From NCBI GenBank assembly GCA_030448225.1, contig JAUJNJ010000062.1:1-36621 (forward strand): a stretch of DNA of 36,621 nucleotides, given 5' to 3'. The stretch is from Phycisphaerae bacterium (GTDB lineage: Bacteria > Planctomycetota > Phycisphaerae > Tepidisphaerales > Tepidisphaeraceae). Shown here piece after piece: positions 10,548-16,034 of this stretch. The notes beneath the pieces were generated by a model, which worked only from the letters and a program-made list of their open reading frames with translations, was not told where the DNA came from and did not search any database. The position numbers and the translations under genes are program-made. Numbering within the stretch: the first letter of the stretch is position 1; every line of letters begins with the position of its first letter.

Positions 10548-10620
10548 GCACCCGTAGCTCAATTGGCGGAGCCTCCGGCTCTTAACCGGACCGATGCAGG
10601 TTCGAGTCCTGCCGGGTGCA
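10548..10620 (+). tRNA. tRNA-Lys (CTT)
   Basis: Acceptor GCACCCG/CGGGTGC is perfect. Anticodon loop CTCTTAA giving CTT, T-loop TTCGAGT. Discriminator A. Confidence 0.93.
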
Positions 10621-10700
10621 TCGACGTGAGACGAAAGTGAGGCCGACGATGCAGACGCAGTTCCGAAGGAAACGCCGCCGCACATCCTGACGACAGATGC

Positions 10701-10775
10701 GCGCCGGTAGCTCAGCGGACGAAGAGCAGCTCCCTTCTAAGGAGTCGGTCGGGGGTTCGAATCCCTCCCGGTGCA
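10701..10775 (+). tRNA. tRNA-Arg (TCT)
   Basis: Acceptor GCGCCGG/CCGGTGC with one G-T pair. Anticodon stem GCTCC/GGAGT, loop CTTCTAA giving TCT (reads AGA). T-loop TTCGAAT, discriminator A. Confidence 0.92.
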
Positions 10776-10781
10776 CTGTGC

Positions 10782-10854
10782 GCACCGATGGCTCAACTGG
10801 CAGAGCGGCCGGCTTTTAACCGGAGGGTTGCGGGTTCGACTCCCGCTCGGTGCA
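10782..10854 (+). tRNA. tRNA-Lys (TTT)
   Basis: Acceptor GCACCGA/TCGGTGC, anticodon loop CTTTTAA giving TTT, T-stem GCGGG/CCCGC. Only six bases separate it from the preceding tRNA-Arg. Confidence 0.93.
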
Positions 10855-10878
10855 TGGGGGAGGAGAGGAGCCAGTAGC

Positions 10879-10902
10879 CAGGAGTCAGGAGTCAGGAGTC
10901 AG
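10879..10902. repeat. Heptad tandem repeat (GGAGTCA)n
   Basis: About three units of GGAGTCA in the spacer between tRNA-Lys(TTT) and the next tRNA. A second low-complexity run (ACTAGCAACTAGCAACTGAC) follows at 10935-10965. Similar heptads recur at 11361 and 19317. Confidence 0.8.
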
Positions 10903-10971
10903 TGGCGAAGGAGGAATACGTCGGCCGTCCTTCACTAGCAACTAGCAACTGACAACTAGCAACTACCCCAA

Positions 10972-11045
10972 GGTCCAGTAGCCCAACCGGCAGAGGCGCC
11001 TGACTCAGAATCAGGTTGTTGCAGGTTCGAATCCTGCTTGGACCA
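10972..11045 (+). tRNA. tRNA with Leu anticodon (CAG) but short variable loop
   Basis: Acceptor GGTCCAG/TTGGACC, anticodon stem CCTGA/TCAGG, loop CTCAGAA giving CAG, T-stem GCAGG/CCTGC. The variable loop is only five bases (TTGTT), a class I shape, whereas bacterial tRNA-Leu normally has a long variable arm. It shares its D-arm with the GAG tRNA at 11238. A73, as in tRNA-Leu. The amino acid actually attached is uncertain. Confidence 0.8.
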
Positions 11046-11068
11046 CTGAAGGAACAACAACGACGCGC

Positions 11069-11141
11069 GTCGCGGTAGCTCAACGGACAGAGCACCGGCC
11101 TCCGAAGCCGGGGGCTGAAGGTTCGAGTCCTTCCCGCGACA
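11069..11141 (+). tRNA. tRNA-Arg (CCG)
   Basis: Acceptor GTCGCGG/CCGCGAC is perfect. Anticodon stem CCGGC/GCCGG, loop CTCCGAA giving CCG. Closely similar to the tRNA-Arg(ACG) at 10447, suggesting duplication within the array. Confidence 0.93.
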
Positions 11142-11151
11142 TCAGACAGGC

Positions 11152-11223
11152 GGGTCCGTCGTCCAACGGCAGGACGCCCGGTTTGCACCCGGGAAATGAG
11201 GGTTCGAATCCCTCCGGGATCCA
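11152..11223 (+). tRNA. tRNA-Ala (TGC), one extra base near the 3' end
   Basis: The anticodon stem CCCGG/CCGGG encloses TTTGCAC, giving TGC. The acceptor GGGTCCG pairs with CGGATCC if one G is removed from the GGG run near 11218, and this pairing creates the G3-T70 pair that identifies tRNA-Ala. D-loop unusually short (7 bases). The extra G may be a sequence error. Confidence 0.75.
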
Positions 11224-11237
11224 TCAAGGGTCGGGAT

Positions 11238-11311
11238 GCTTCGGTAGCCCAATCGGCAGAGGCGCGTGATCGAGAGTCACGTCAGTGCAGGTTCGAGTCC
11301 TGCCCGGAGCA
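11238..11311 (+). tRNA. tRNA with Leu anticodon (GAG), short variable loop and C33
   Basis: Acceptor GCTTCGG/CCGGAGC, anticodon stem CGTGA/TCACG, loop TCGAGAG. Counting seven loop bases gives GAG at 34-36 with C instead of the near-invariant T at position 33. The variable loop (TCAGT) is class I. The D-arm matches the CAG tRNA at 10972. It is either an unusual tRNA or carries a sequence error. Confidence 0.72.
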
Positions 11312-11360
11312 TGTGGGAGGGAAGAGTGGGGAGTAGAGGAGTGGAAGGTGGGGAGTGGAA

Positions 11361-11382
11361 GAGTCAGGAGTCAGGAGTCAGA
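11361..11382. repeat. Heptad tandem repeat (GGAGTCA)n
   Basis: Three units of GAGTCAG in the spacer before tRNA-Asp, preceded by GGGGAGTGGA-type runs (11325-11360) and followed by ACTCTTGATCCTTGACTCTT near 11431-11458. Confidence 0.75.
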
Positions 11383-11471
11383 AGACGGGGCGAGGTGATA
11401 GTTAATCGGGGCGACGAGCGTCTTGGTCATGCGACTCTTGATCCTTGACTCTTGACCCTTGCCCCGCGAAC

Positions 11472-11545
11472 GCCGCCATAGCTCAGCTGGATAGAGCATC
11501 CGGTTGTCAACCGGAAGGTCACGGGTTCGAGTCCCGTTGGTGGCG
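11472..11545 (+). tRNA. tRNA-Asp (GTC)
   Basis: Acceptor GCCGCCA/TGGTGGC, loop TTGTCAA giving GTC, discriminator G as expected for Asp. Confidence 0.94.
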
Positions 11546-11564
11546 CTGAATGACAGGAACAAGC

Positions 11565-11636
11565 GTGGACTTAGCTCAGCGGTAGAGCGGTGGCCTGAAG
11601 AGCCGCGCGTCCCTGGTTCGATCCCAGGAGTCCACA
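11565..11636 (+). tRNA. tRNA-Phe (GAA)
   Basis: Acceptor GTGGACT/AGTCCAC is perfect. Anticodon stem GTGGC/GCCGC, loop CTGAAGA giving GAA, T-stem CCTGG/CCAGG. Discriminator A. Confidence 0.93.
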
Positions 11637-11745
11637 TGGAGTCCAATGATGAAGGCGGAAGGATGAAGGATGAAACGGGAGGACGGAGCGGGCGGGAGTT
11701 TTCGCCCCACTCCCCACTCCGCCACTCCCCACTCCTCCCCCTCCC

Positions 11746-11818
11746 GCAGCGGTAACTCAGACGGAAGAGTGCCGGTCTTCCAAACCGGATGCCGTGGGTT
11801 CGAACCCCACCCGCTGCA
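11746..11818 (+). tRNA. tRNA-Gly (TCC)
   Basis: Acceptor GCAGCGG/CCGCTGC is perfect. Anticodon stem CCGGT/ACCGG, loop CTTCCAA giving TCC, T-stem GTGGG/CCCAC. Discriminator A. Confidence 0.92.
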
Positions 11819-11857
11819 CGTGCGATCACGCGACGCGAACGCGAAAAGGAGCTCGGC

Positions 11858-12112
11858 GTGCGACAGGAACTGTTCAAGCAATGTGAGTTGACCAAGCCCG
11901 CGGGCGACGGCGTGGGCGTGGCGCGGATGGTGAGCTGGATCCCGGCGCGGATCGCGCTCGTCAACCGGCGCGTCCGCCTGAAGGACCCCGAGACCGGCGA
12001 CTGGACCGACGGGTGGACCGTCGTCTACGCGGCCCCCGCCACGCTGCCGGCGAAGGTGCTCGAGCGGCAGTCGCGCGATCACCTCAAGACCCGCCGCGCG
12101 TCGGACGTCTGA
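11858..12112 (+). CDS. Small protein of unknown function inside the tRNA array
   Basis: 84 residues from GTG 11858, chosen because AAGGAG lies six bases upstream and the reading before it falls in the tRNA-Gly gene. The protein begins VRQELFKQCELTKPAG and continues with MVSWIPARIALVNRRVRLKD, then ETGDWTDGWTVVYAAP, ending in a basic tail (RDHLKTRRASDV). No signal peptide or membrane helix. I do not recognise a named family. The pattern of a VSWIP-type motif, a DGW strand and a final RxASD/I resembles small proteins I associate with phage or mobile DNA, but this is memory, not a search. It is the only protein gene in the array, on the same strand, 39 bases after tRNA-Gly and 7 bases before tRNA-Thr, so it is probably on the same transcript. 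Confidence 0.7.
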   Translation: MRQELFKQCELTKPAGDGVGVARMVSWIPARIALVNRRVRLKDPETGDWTDGWTVVYAAPATLPAKVLERQSRDHLKTRRASDV

Positions 12113-12119
12113 GCGGGAA

Positions 12120-12192
12120 GCACGGGTAGCTCAGTCGGTAGAGCGCGTCCATGGTAAGGACGAGGTCGCGGGTTCGATCCCCGCCTTGTGCT
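12120..12192 (+). tRNA. tRNA-Thr (GGT)
   Basis: Acceptor GCACGGG/CTTGTGC (two G-T pairs), anticodon stem CGTCC/GGACG, loop ATGGTAA giving GGT. Discriminator T. It starts seven bases after the stop codon of the small protein gene. Confidence 0.9.
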
Positions 12193-12218
12193 CTGTGAGA
12201 ATCGTTCGAGTTGAATTG

Positions 12219-12306
12219 AGCCACCGATGGGGCACCGATGGACACCGATGAAGAGGGGACCACGTTTCTTCATTTATCGGTGTCCATCGGTGCCCCATCG
12301 GTGGCT
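12219..12306. repeat. Perfect 31-bp inverted repeat
   Basis: Arm 12219-12249 (AGCCACCGATGGGGCACCGA then TGGACACCGAT) is exactly complementary to arm 12276-12306 across a 26-base spacer. Each arm is internally periodic (CACCGATGG repeated). As RNA it would form a long hairpin between tRNA-Thr(GGT) and tRNA-Thr(CGT). Confidence 0.92.
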
Positions 12307-12315
12307 AAGGAATAC

Positions 12316-12388
12316 GCCGCAGTAGCTCAGTTGGCAGAGCGCCGCTCTCGTAAAGCGGAGGTCGCCGGATCGTTTCCGGCTTGCGGCC
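12316..12388 (+). tRNA. tRNA-Thr (CGT), aberrant T-loop
   Basis: Acceptor GCCGCAG/TTGCGGC, anticodon stem CCGCT/AGCGG, loop CTCGTAA giving CGT, T-stem GCCGG/CCGGC. The T-loop is ATCGTTT, so the usual T54 and A58 are replaced by A and T. Discriminator C is also unusual. Possibly a decaying or specialised tRNA. Confidence 0.75.
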
Positions 12389-12677
12389 CTGGCGGGACGG
12401 AACGGGCGCGGCATTCGGGGTTCAGGAATAAGTAGGAGCGGTGGCAGCCCGCGCGCGACCCGGACCCTGAACCCCGACCGCCCGGCCCGTCCCGGGGGGG
12501 TGAGGAGTGGGGAGGGGGAGGGGGGGGGTGGGGAGTAGGAGGGAGTTTTTGTTCTCTGCGTTCAGCTGTAGAGAGCGGGATTGACACCGTGTTGGTCTGC
12601 GCCGTCGTCCGCCGAAGTCGCCGCTTCGTCGGAGACGCGGGTAAGCCCCTGTTTCGCTCGACATGAATTTTGATTTC
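12389..12677. other. Low-complexity spacer in the tRNA array
   Basis: No gene. Contains an inverted pair (CGGGGTTCAGG near 12416 and CCTGAACCCCG near 12467) and a G-run tract (12491-12545, GGAGTGGGGAGGGGGAGGG type). Confidence 0.5.
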
Positions 12678-12752
12678 GGGTGCGTAGCTCAATTGGTAGA
12701 GCAGCGGCTTCATAAGCCCAAGGTTGCCGGTTCGACTCCGGCCGTTCACCCA
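12678..12752 (+). tRNA. tRNA-Met/Ile2 (CAT), degenerate
   Basis: 5' acceptor GGGTGCG, D-arm GCTCAATTGGTAGAGC and T-arm GCCGG/TTCGACT/CCGGC are normal, and the loop TTCATAA gives CAT. The anticodon stem has two mismatches (GCGGC against GCCCA), and the 3' acceptor strand CGTTCACCC is two bases too long. Sequence error or a decaying copy. CAT alone cannot separate Met from Ile2. Confidence 0.65.
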
Positions 12753-12804
12753 TTCGCAGAGTATTGTTCGGCCGGGGCACACGCCCGGCGTCGCGCGCGG
12801 GCGC

Positions 12805-12821
12805 GGGTTCGGCTCGAACCC
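12805..12821. repeat. Short perfect hairpin in the tRNA array
   Basis: GGGTTCG and CGAACCC flank a 3-base loop (GCT). It looks like an orphan T-arm and could be the remnant of a lost tRNA. Position is approximate to a base or two. Confidence 0.35.
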
Positions 12822-12963
12822 ATCATGCCCGCGTTAATGAATCGCAGGTGACGTCATGTTGATTCGTCGCACCGCATCCCGCTCGCACCTCTCCCGCCCG
12901 CACAAACGGCCGCGGCCGCATTGGCCGTATCCGTGCCACGAACGCGGCTGATCGCGGTTTCTC

Positions 12964-13039
12964 GCTTCCGTCTGCTAACTCGGAATCGGCGACCTCGTTC
13001 TCAGCGAGGGAAATGCGGGTTCGATCCCCGCCGGAAGCA
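12964..13039 (+). tRNA. tRNA-Glu (CTC)
   Basis: Acceptor GCTTCCG/CGGAAGC is perfect. Anticodon stem CCTCG/CGAGG, loop TTCTCAG giving CTC, T-stem GCGGG/CCCGC. Discriminator A, where G is more usual for tRNA-Glu. Confidence 0.87.
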
Positions 13040-13054
13040 TCGCGGGGCGCGTTC

Positions 13055-13128
13055 GCTCTCATCGTCTAACCGGAACAGGACCCCGGCCTTTCAAGCCGGT
13101 CAGTGCGGTTCGAGCCCCGCTGGGAGCG
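13055..13128 (+). tRNA. tRNA-Glu (TTC)
   Basis: Acceptor GCTCTCA/TGGGAGC, anticodon stem CCGGC/GCCGG, loop CTTTCAA giving TTC, discriminator G. The 5' T-stem reads GCGG against CCCGC, one G short, probably a homopolymer error. Confidence 0.88.
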
Positions 13129-13262
13129 TGCGTGAGAGGTGGAGGAGTGGGGAGTGGAGTGGAGGAGTGGGGAGTGGAAGAGTGGTGGGGTGGTGGGGTG
13201 GTGGGGTGGAAGATGCATTTTTCCCTACTCCCCACTCTTCCACCCCGCACCCTCCACTCTTT
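13129..13262. repeat. G-rich simple repeat with a large imperfect inverted repeat
   Basis: GGAGTGGGGAGTGGA-type units, then GGGGTGGT repeated three times, then a C-rich mirror (CTACTCCCCACTCTTCCACC) that can pair with the G-rich part. Lies between tRNA-Glu(TTC) and tRNA-Tyr. Four closely spaced GGGG runs could also form a G-quadruplex. Confidence 0.75.
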
Positions 13263-13266
13263 TCGG

Positions 13267-13351
13267 GCACGGGTGGCAGAGCGGCAAATGCGGCAGGCTG
13301 TAGACCTGCTGGCCTTCGGGCCTTCGGGGTTCGAGTCCCTCCCCCCGTGCA
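13267..13351 (+). tRNA. tRNA-Tyr (GTA), class II
   Basis: Acceptor GCACGGG/CCCGTGC, anticodon stem GCAGG/CCTGC, loop CTGTAGA giving GTA. Long variable arm with GGCC-TTCG-GGCC, as expected for bacterial tRNA-Tyr. Two extra C bases lie between T-stem and acceptor (CCCCCC run), probably a homopolymer error. Confidence 0.88.
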
Positions 13352-13439
13352 CTGAATAACGTTGCGATGCGATGGACCCGGCAGCTTCGATGGACCGATC
13401 GAGAGAATTGCCACCGCGCGCAATCGGCGGCTCCGCCGG

Positions 13440-13463
13440 CGTGGCCACCCTCCGGTGGCCACG
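13440..13463. repeat. Short palindrome GTGGCCACC...GGTGGCCAC
   Basis: CGTGGCCACC and GGTGGCCACG form a perfect 10-bp stem with a 4-base loop. Same element as the one trailing the family 1 repeat at 9579-9598. Confidence 0.75.
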
Positions 13464-13539
13464 ATGCCCTGAGGAGTCTTATCACGATCGAATAAGAAGC
13501 AACAACCCGCCGCGGGAACCGACACGACCCCGCGCACAC

Positions 13540-13612
13540 GCGCCGGAAGTTCCAAAGGCGGAACGCCCGGCTCCAAACCGGGAGGCGGCAGGTTCGATCC
13601 CTGCCCGGCGCT
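13540..13612 (+). tRNA. tRNA-Trp (CCA)
   Basis: Acceptor GCGCCGG/CCGGCGC is perfect. Anticodon stem CCCGG/CCGGG, loop CTCCAAA giving CCA. Discriminator T, where bacterial tRNA-Trp usually has G. Confidence 0.88.
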
Positions 13613-13663
13613 GCACGAACAGGTTGCGACGACGACGAAACGCGACAAGACGAGAATGACGAC

Positions 13664-13753
13664 GACGACGTGGCCGAGTGGCCAGGCACGGGCCTGCAAG
13701 CCCGCCGCGGGACGGTTCGCCGCCCCACGCTGGTTCGAATCCAGCCGTCGTCT
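13664..13753 (+). tRNA. tRNA-Cys (GCA) with a long variable arm
   Basis: Acceptor GACGACG/CGTCGTC and T-stem GCTGG/CCAGC are perfect. The anticodon stem CGGGC/GCCCG closes a six-base loop CTGCAA, which reads GCA if one A is missing. Discriminator T is a main tRNA-Cys identity element. The variable region is 24 bases and folds as GGGACGG-TTCG-CCGCCCC, a class II arm, whereas tRNA-Cys is normally class I. Confidence 0.78.
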
Positions 13754-13755
13754 CT

Positions 13756-13826
13756 GTGGCCGTAGCTCAACTCGGTTAGAGCCGGGCTGTGAACCCGAGG
13801 GTGTGAGTTCGAATTCACCGGTCACC
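13756..13826 (+). tRNA. tRNA-His (GTG)
   Basis: Acceptor GTGGCCG/CGGTCAC, loop CTGTGAA giving GTG, discriminator C as required for His. The T-stem 3' strand is one base short. Only two bases separate it from tRNA-Cys. Last tRNA of the array. Confidence 0.88.
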
Positions 13827-13899
13827 TTCGACGGCCCGGCCCGCCCCTCGCGCGCTGCGGGCCGCGGCACGGGCCGCGTTCGGCCCGTACAATGATTCG

Positions 13900-14426
13900 A
13901 TGCCAACGGCGGCCCCGGAACTCCTGAAGGACGCGGACGAGGACCTCCTCGGCGACGAGGCGCTCCGCCCCCGCACGATGACGACGGCGAAGGCGACGAC
14001 GACGACGGCGACCGCGACGACGGCGACAACGAGGGCCCCTGGTCACCGCCGCCACGTTCTGGCAACCGCCCGCCGTTCACGTCGCCCGCCTGCGGCTGGA
14101 GGGCAGGGGATCCCCACGCTCATCCTCGACGAGAACCTCATCGCCACCGACTGGCTCCTCGCCAACGCCGCCGGCGGCATCAAGCTGCAAGTGCCCGCCG
14201 CCCGCCTTGCCGAGGCGCGTCAACTGCTGCACCTGCCCGCGCCGGCCGAGTCGGACGAGCCGCTGTTCGACGGCCAGTCGCTTGCCCGCGGTGCGGGTCC
14301 GACCGCCTCCACACCGAGCACTCCCGCCGGCTGATCTTCCTCTCGATCCTCCTGCTCGGCGCGCCGCTGCCGATCTTCCGCCGCCACACCCGCTGCGAGC
14401 AGTGCAACCACACGCAGCCGGCGTAG
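13900..14426 (+). CDS. DUF2007-like protein with acidic linker and C-terminal zinc ribbon (frame-broken)
   Basis: ATG 13900 gives MPTAAPELLKDADEDLLGDE, followed in another frame by an Asp-rich run (13975-14035). The core reads VTAATFWQPPAVHVARLRLE then GIPTLILDENLIATDWLLAN and GGIKLQVPAARLAEARQLL. This is the pattern of DUF2007, a small 'putative signal-transducing' domain. After a frame change near 14285 the C-terminus gives CPRCGSDRLHTEHSRR, a short hydrophobic segment (LIFLSILLLGAPLPIF) and RHTRCEQCNHTQPA, i.e. a four-Cys zinc ribbon split by a membrane-like helix, ending at TAG 14424-14426. Frame changes are needed near 13970, 14040, 14095 and 14285. It may be a membrane-associated regulatory protein; the exact role is unknown. 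Confidence 0.65.
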
Positions 14427-14728
14427 CGCACGGTAGAATCTCGGCGACGAGATCGCCCGCGCGGAACCGTGGGAGCAAGCTCACGCGGCGTTCGAAGAGG
14501 CTCGGTGACGCGCAGCGACCCGGCACTGCGCCGGGGTGGCACCACGGGCGCTCTTCCGCTCGTCCCGGACGATCGCGAACGCAACCGGCCGCCCGGCGTC
14601 TTGCTGGAACGACGCACATCTCTCAAAGATTAAGTTGCGACCGCGCCGGCCGCGGGTAGACCTTCCTCCGGCCGACTGCGCCGTCGCCCGCCGGCCGTCC
14701 GACGCACGCTCACCGCTGAGGTCACCCC
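14427..14728. other. Intergenic stretch containing a family 2 repeat
   Basis: No gene. Holds the palindromic repeat at 14463-14497 and the upstream region of the secretin-like gene. No clear promoter recognised. Confidence 0.4.
14463..14497. repeat. Dispersed palindromic repeat, family 2
   Basis: GGAACCGTGGGAGCAAGCTC followed by ACGCGGCGTTCGAAG, the reverse complement of the copy at 24282 with few differences. It sits about 37 bases after the DUF2007-like stop codon. Confidence 0.8.
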
Positions 14729-15841
14729 ATGCCTTACGCGCGGCTCCCCCGGCCGTTCCTCCTCGTCCTGCCCGTCCTGCTCCTCGCCGCCGCGGCGGCC
14801 CCGGCGGCGGCCGAGGAGGTGAGCGGCGCGTATGACGTGCGGCACCTCCTGGTGCAGATCCCCGACTTCACCGACGCGCCGAAACTCGGCGTTCAGTCCG
14901 GCGCCTCCTCCGGCAAGGACCCGGCGGCTGACAACGCGCCCCTGACGCGGGCGGAACGAGTTAAGAGCCTCGAGGAATGGCTCCGCAAAGCCGTCAGGGC
15001 CGACGAGCGGCCGACCACGTCCGTCAGCATTGATGAACACGGGGAACTGACCCTGAAGGGCACGGAGGCGGCGGTCGCGCGCCTCACGCGCCTGCTCGAC
15101 GGCCTGCGCCAGGCGCGGGCGACGCAGATCACCGTCGAGGCGCGCCAACTCGCGCTCGGGGTCAACGTCGCCGACCTCCCCGACGCCGCCGTGGCCGACA
15201 AACTGCTGACGGCGATGTCGCCCGGCCGGCCGGCGATCGACCTCACCGCCGCCGACGTCGACGCGCTGCTGCGGACGGTCCAGGCGTCGGCTGACGGTTC
15301 GGTCGTCACCGCGCCGCGCGTTACGATCTTCGACCGCCAGCGGGCGTACGTCCTGGTCGCCAACCAGCGGGCGTTCGTCGAGGGTTACGGCGAGTTCGTC
15401 GTCAACGGCAAGCGCGTCGCCACCGACCCGAACATCGGCGTCGTCTCCACCGGCGTCGTAAACGACATCCGCGGGACGGTCGCGAACGACGGCCGCACCG
15501 TCGCGCTCGAGGTGAAGTTCCAGTGGGCCCGCCTCCTCGAGTTGAAGGAGGAGACCCAAGCCTCGCCGGACGGGAAGCCGCTGGAGATCCAGGTGCCGGT
15601 GATCGAGTCGTTCGCGACCGACCGCACGTTCGTCGTCCCCGACGGCCAAGCCGTGCTGACGTACCTCGGCGAGGCCGGCCCGCCGCCCGCCCGCGCCGAG
15701 AAGGCCGACGCCGGTAACGCCGACGCCGCGAAAGGGAAGCAGGGCCGGCCCGCCGCCGCCCCGGGCGCCGAGGTGCAGGGGCCGATGTTCCTGCTCATCA
15801 GCGCGTCGGTCGCGAAGACGGATGTGAAGCCGCTCCAGTAA
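14729..15841 (+). CDS. Secretin-like (type II/III secretion system D-family) exported protein
   Basis: 370 residues in one clean frame from ATG 14729, preceded by GAGG about nine bases upstream. Residues 1-28 form a Sec signal peptide (LLVLPVLLLAAAAAPAAA). Residues 32-130 (VSGAYDVRHLLVQIPDF and a segment after it) resemble the N-terminal ring domains of secretins. Residues 180-350 carry the secretin-type pattern: SVVTAPRVTIFDRQRAYV, then NIGVVSTGVVNDIRGTV, ALEVKFQWARLLEL and DRTFVVPDGQAVLTYLGE. Known secretins form outer-membrane multimers, but this protein is short and has no neighbouring pilus or secretion genes. It may be a stand-alone planctomycete secretin-domain protein. The Ala/Lys-rich linker near 320-345 is disordered. 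Confidence 0.75.
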   Translation: MPYARLPRPFLLVLPVLLLAAAAAPAAAEEVSGAYDVRHLLVQIPDFTDAPKLGVQSGASSGKDPAADNAPLTRAERVKSLEEWLRKAVRADERPTTSVSIDEHGELTLKGTEAAVARLTRLLDGLRQARATQITVEARQLALGVNVADLPDAAVADKLLTAMSPGRPAIDLTAADVDALLRTVQASADGSVVTAPRVTIFDRQRAYVLVANQRAFVEGYGEFVVNGKRVATDPNIGVVSTGVVNDIRGTVANDGRTVALEVKFQWARLLELKEETQASPDGKPLEIQVPVIESFATDRTFVVPDGQAVLTYLGEAGPPPARAEKADAGNADAAKGKQGRPAAAPGAEVQGPMFLLISASVAKTDVKPLQ

Positions 15842-16034
15842 CGACTGGCCATCCCGAAGTGGCGAGAACCGTAAAACGACGAGCGACAGCGACGAGAGAT
15901 CTCCGGCGCGGGGTGACGCGGTCCTCCGCCCCGAGATGCGGGTGCATGTCGCCGCTCCCATTGGGACGTTCCCCGCGAGGAAAATCCCTTCCAGTTGAGT
16001 GCGACCGGAGTTCGTGCCGGACGAGCCGAACGTC

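Noticed and set aside
12389..12677. A further tRNA gene in the wide spacer
   Set aside because: Some tRNA-like words occur (CAGCTGTAGAGAG), but no acceptor or T-arm pairing could be found.
10102..13448. Minus-strand reading frames across the tRNA array containing phrases such as GFEPSTTG or GRTRTC
   Set aside because: These are antisense translations of conserved T-arms (GGTTCGAATCC), a well-known source of false small proteins.
10091..13826. CRISPR array
   Set aside because: The regularly recurring GGTTCGA motif comes from T-arms of different tRNAs; there are no equal-length spacers or identical repeats and no cas genes.
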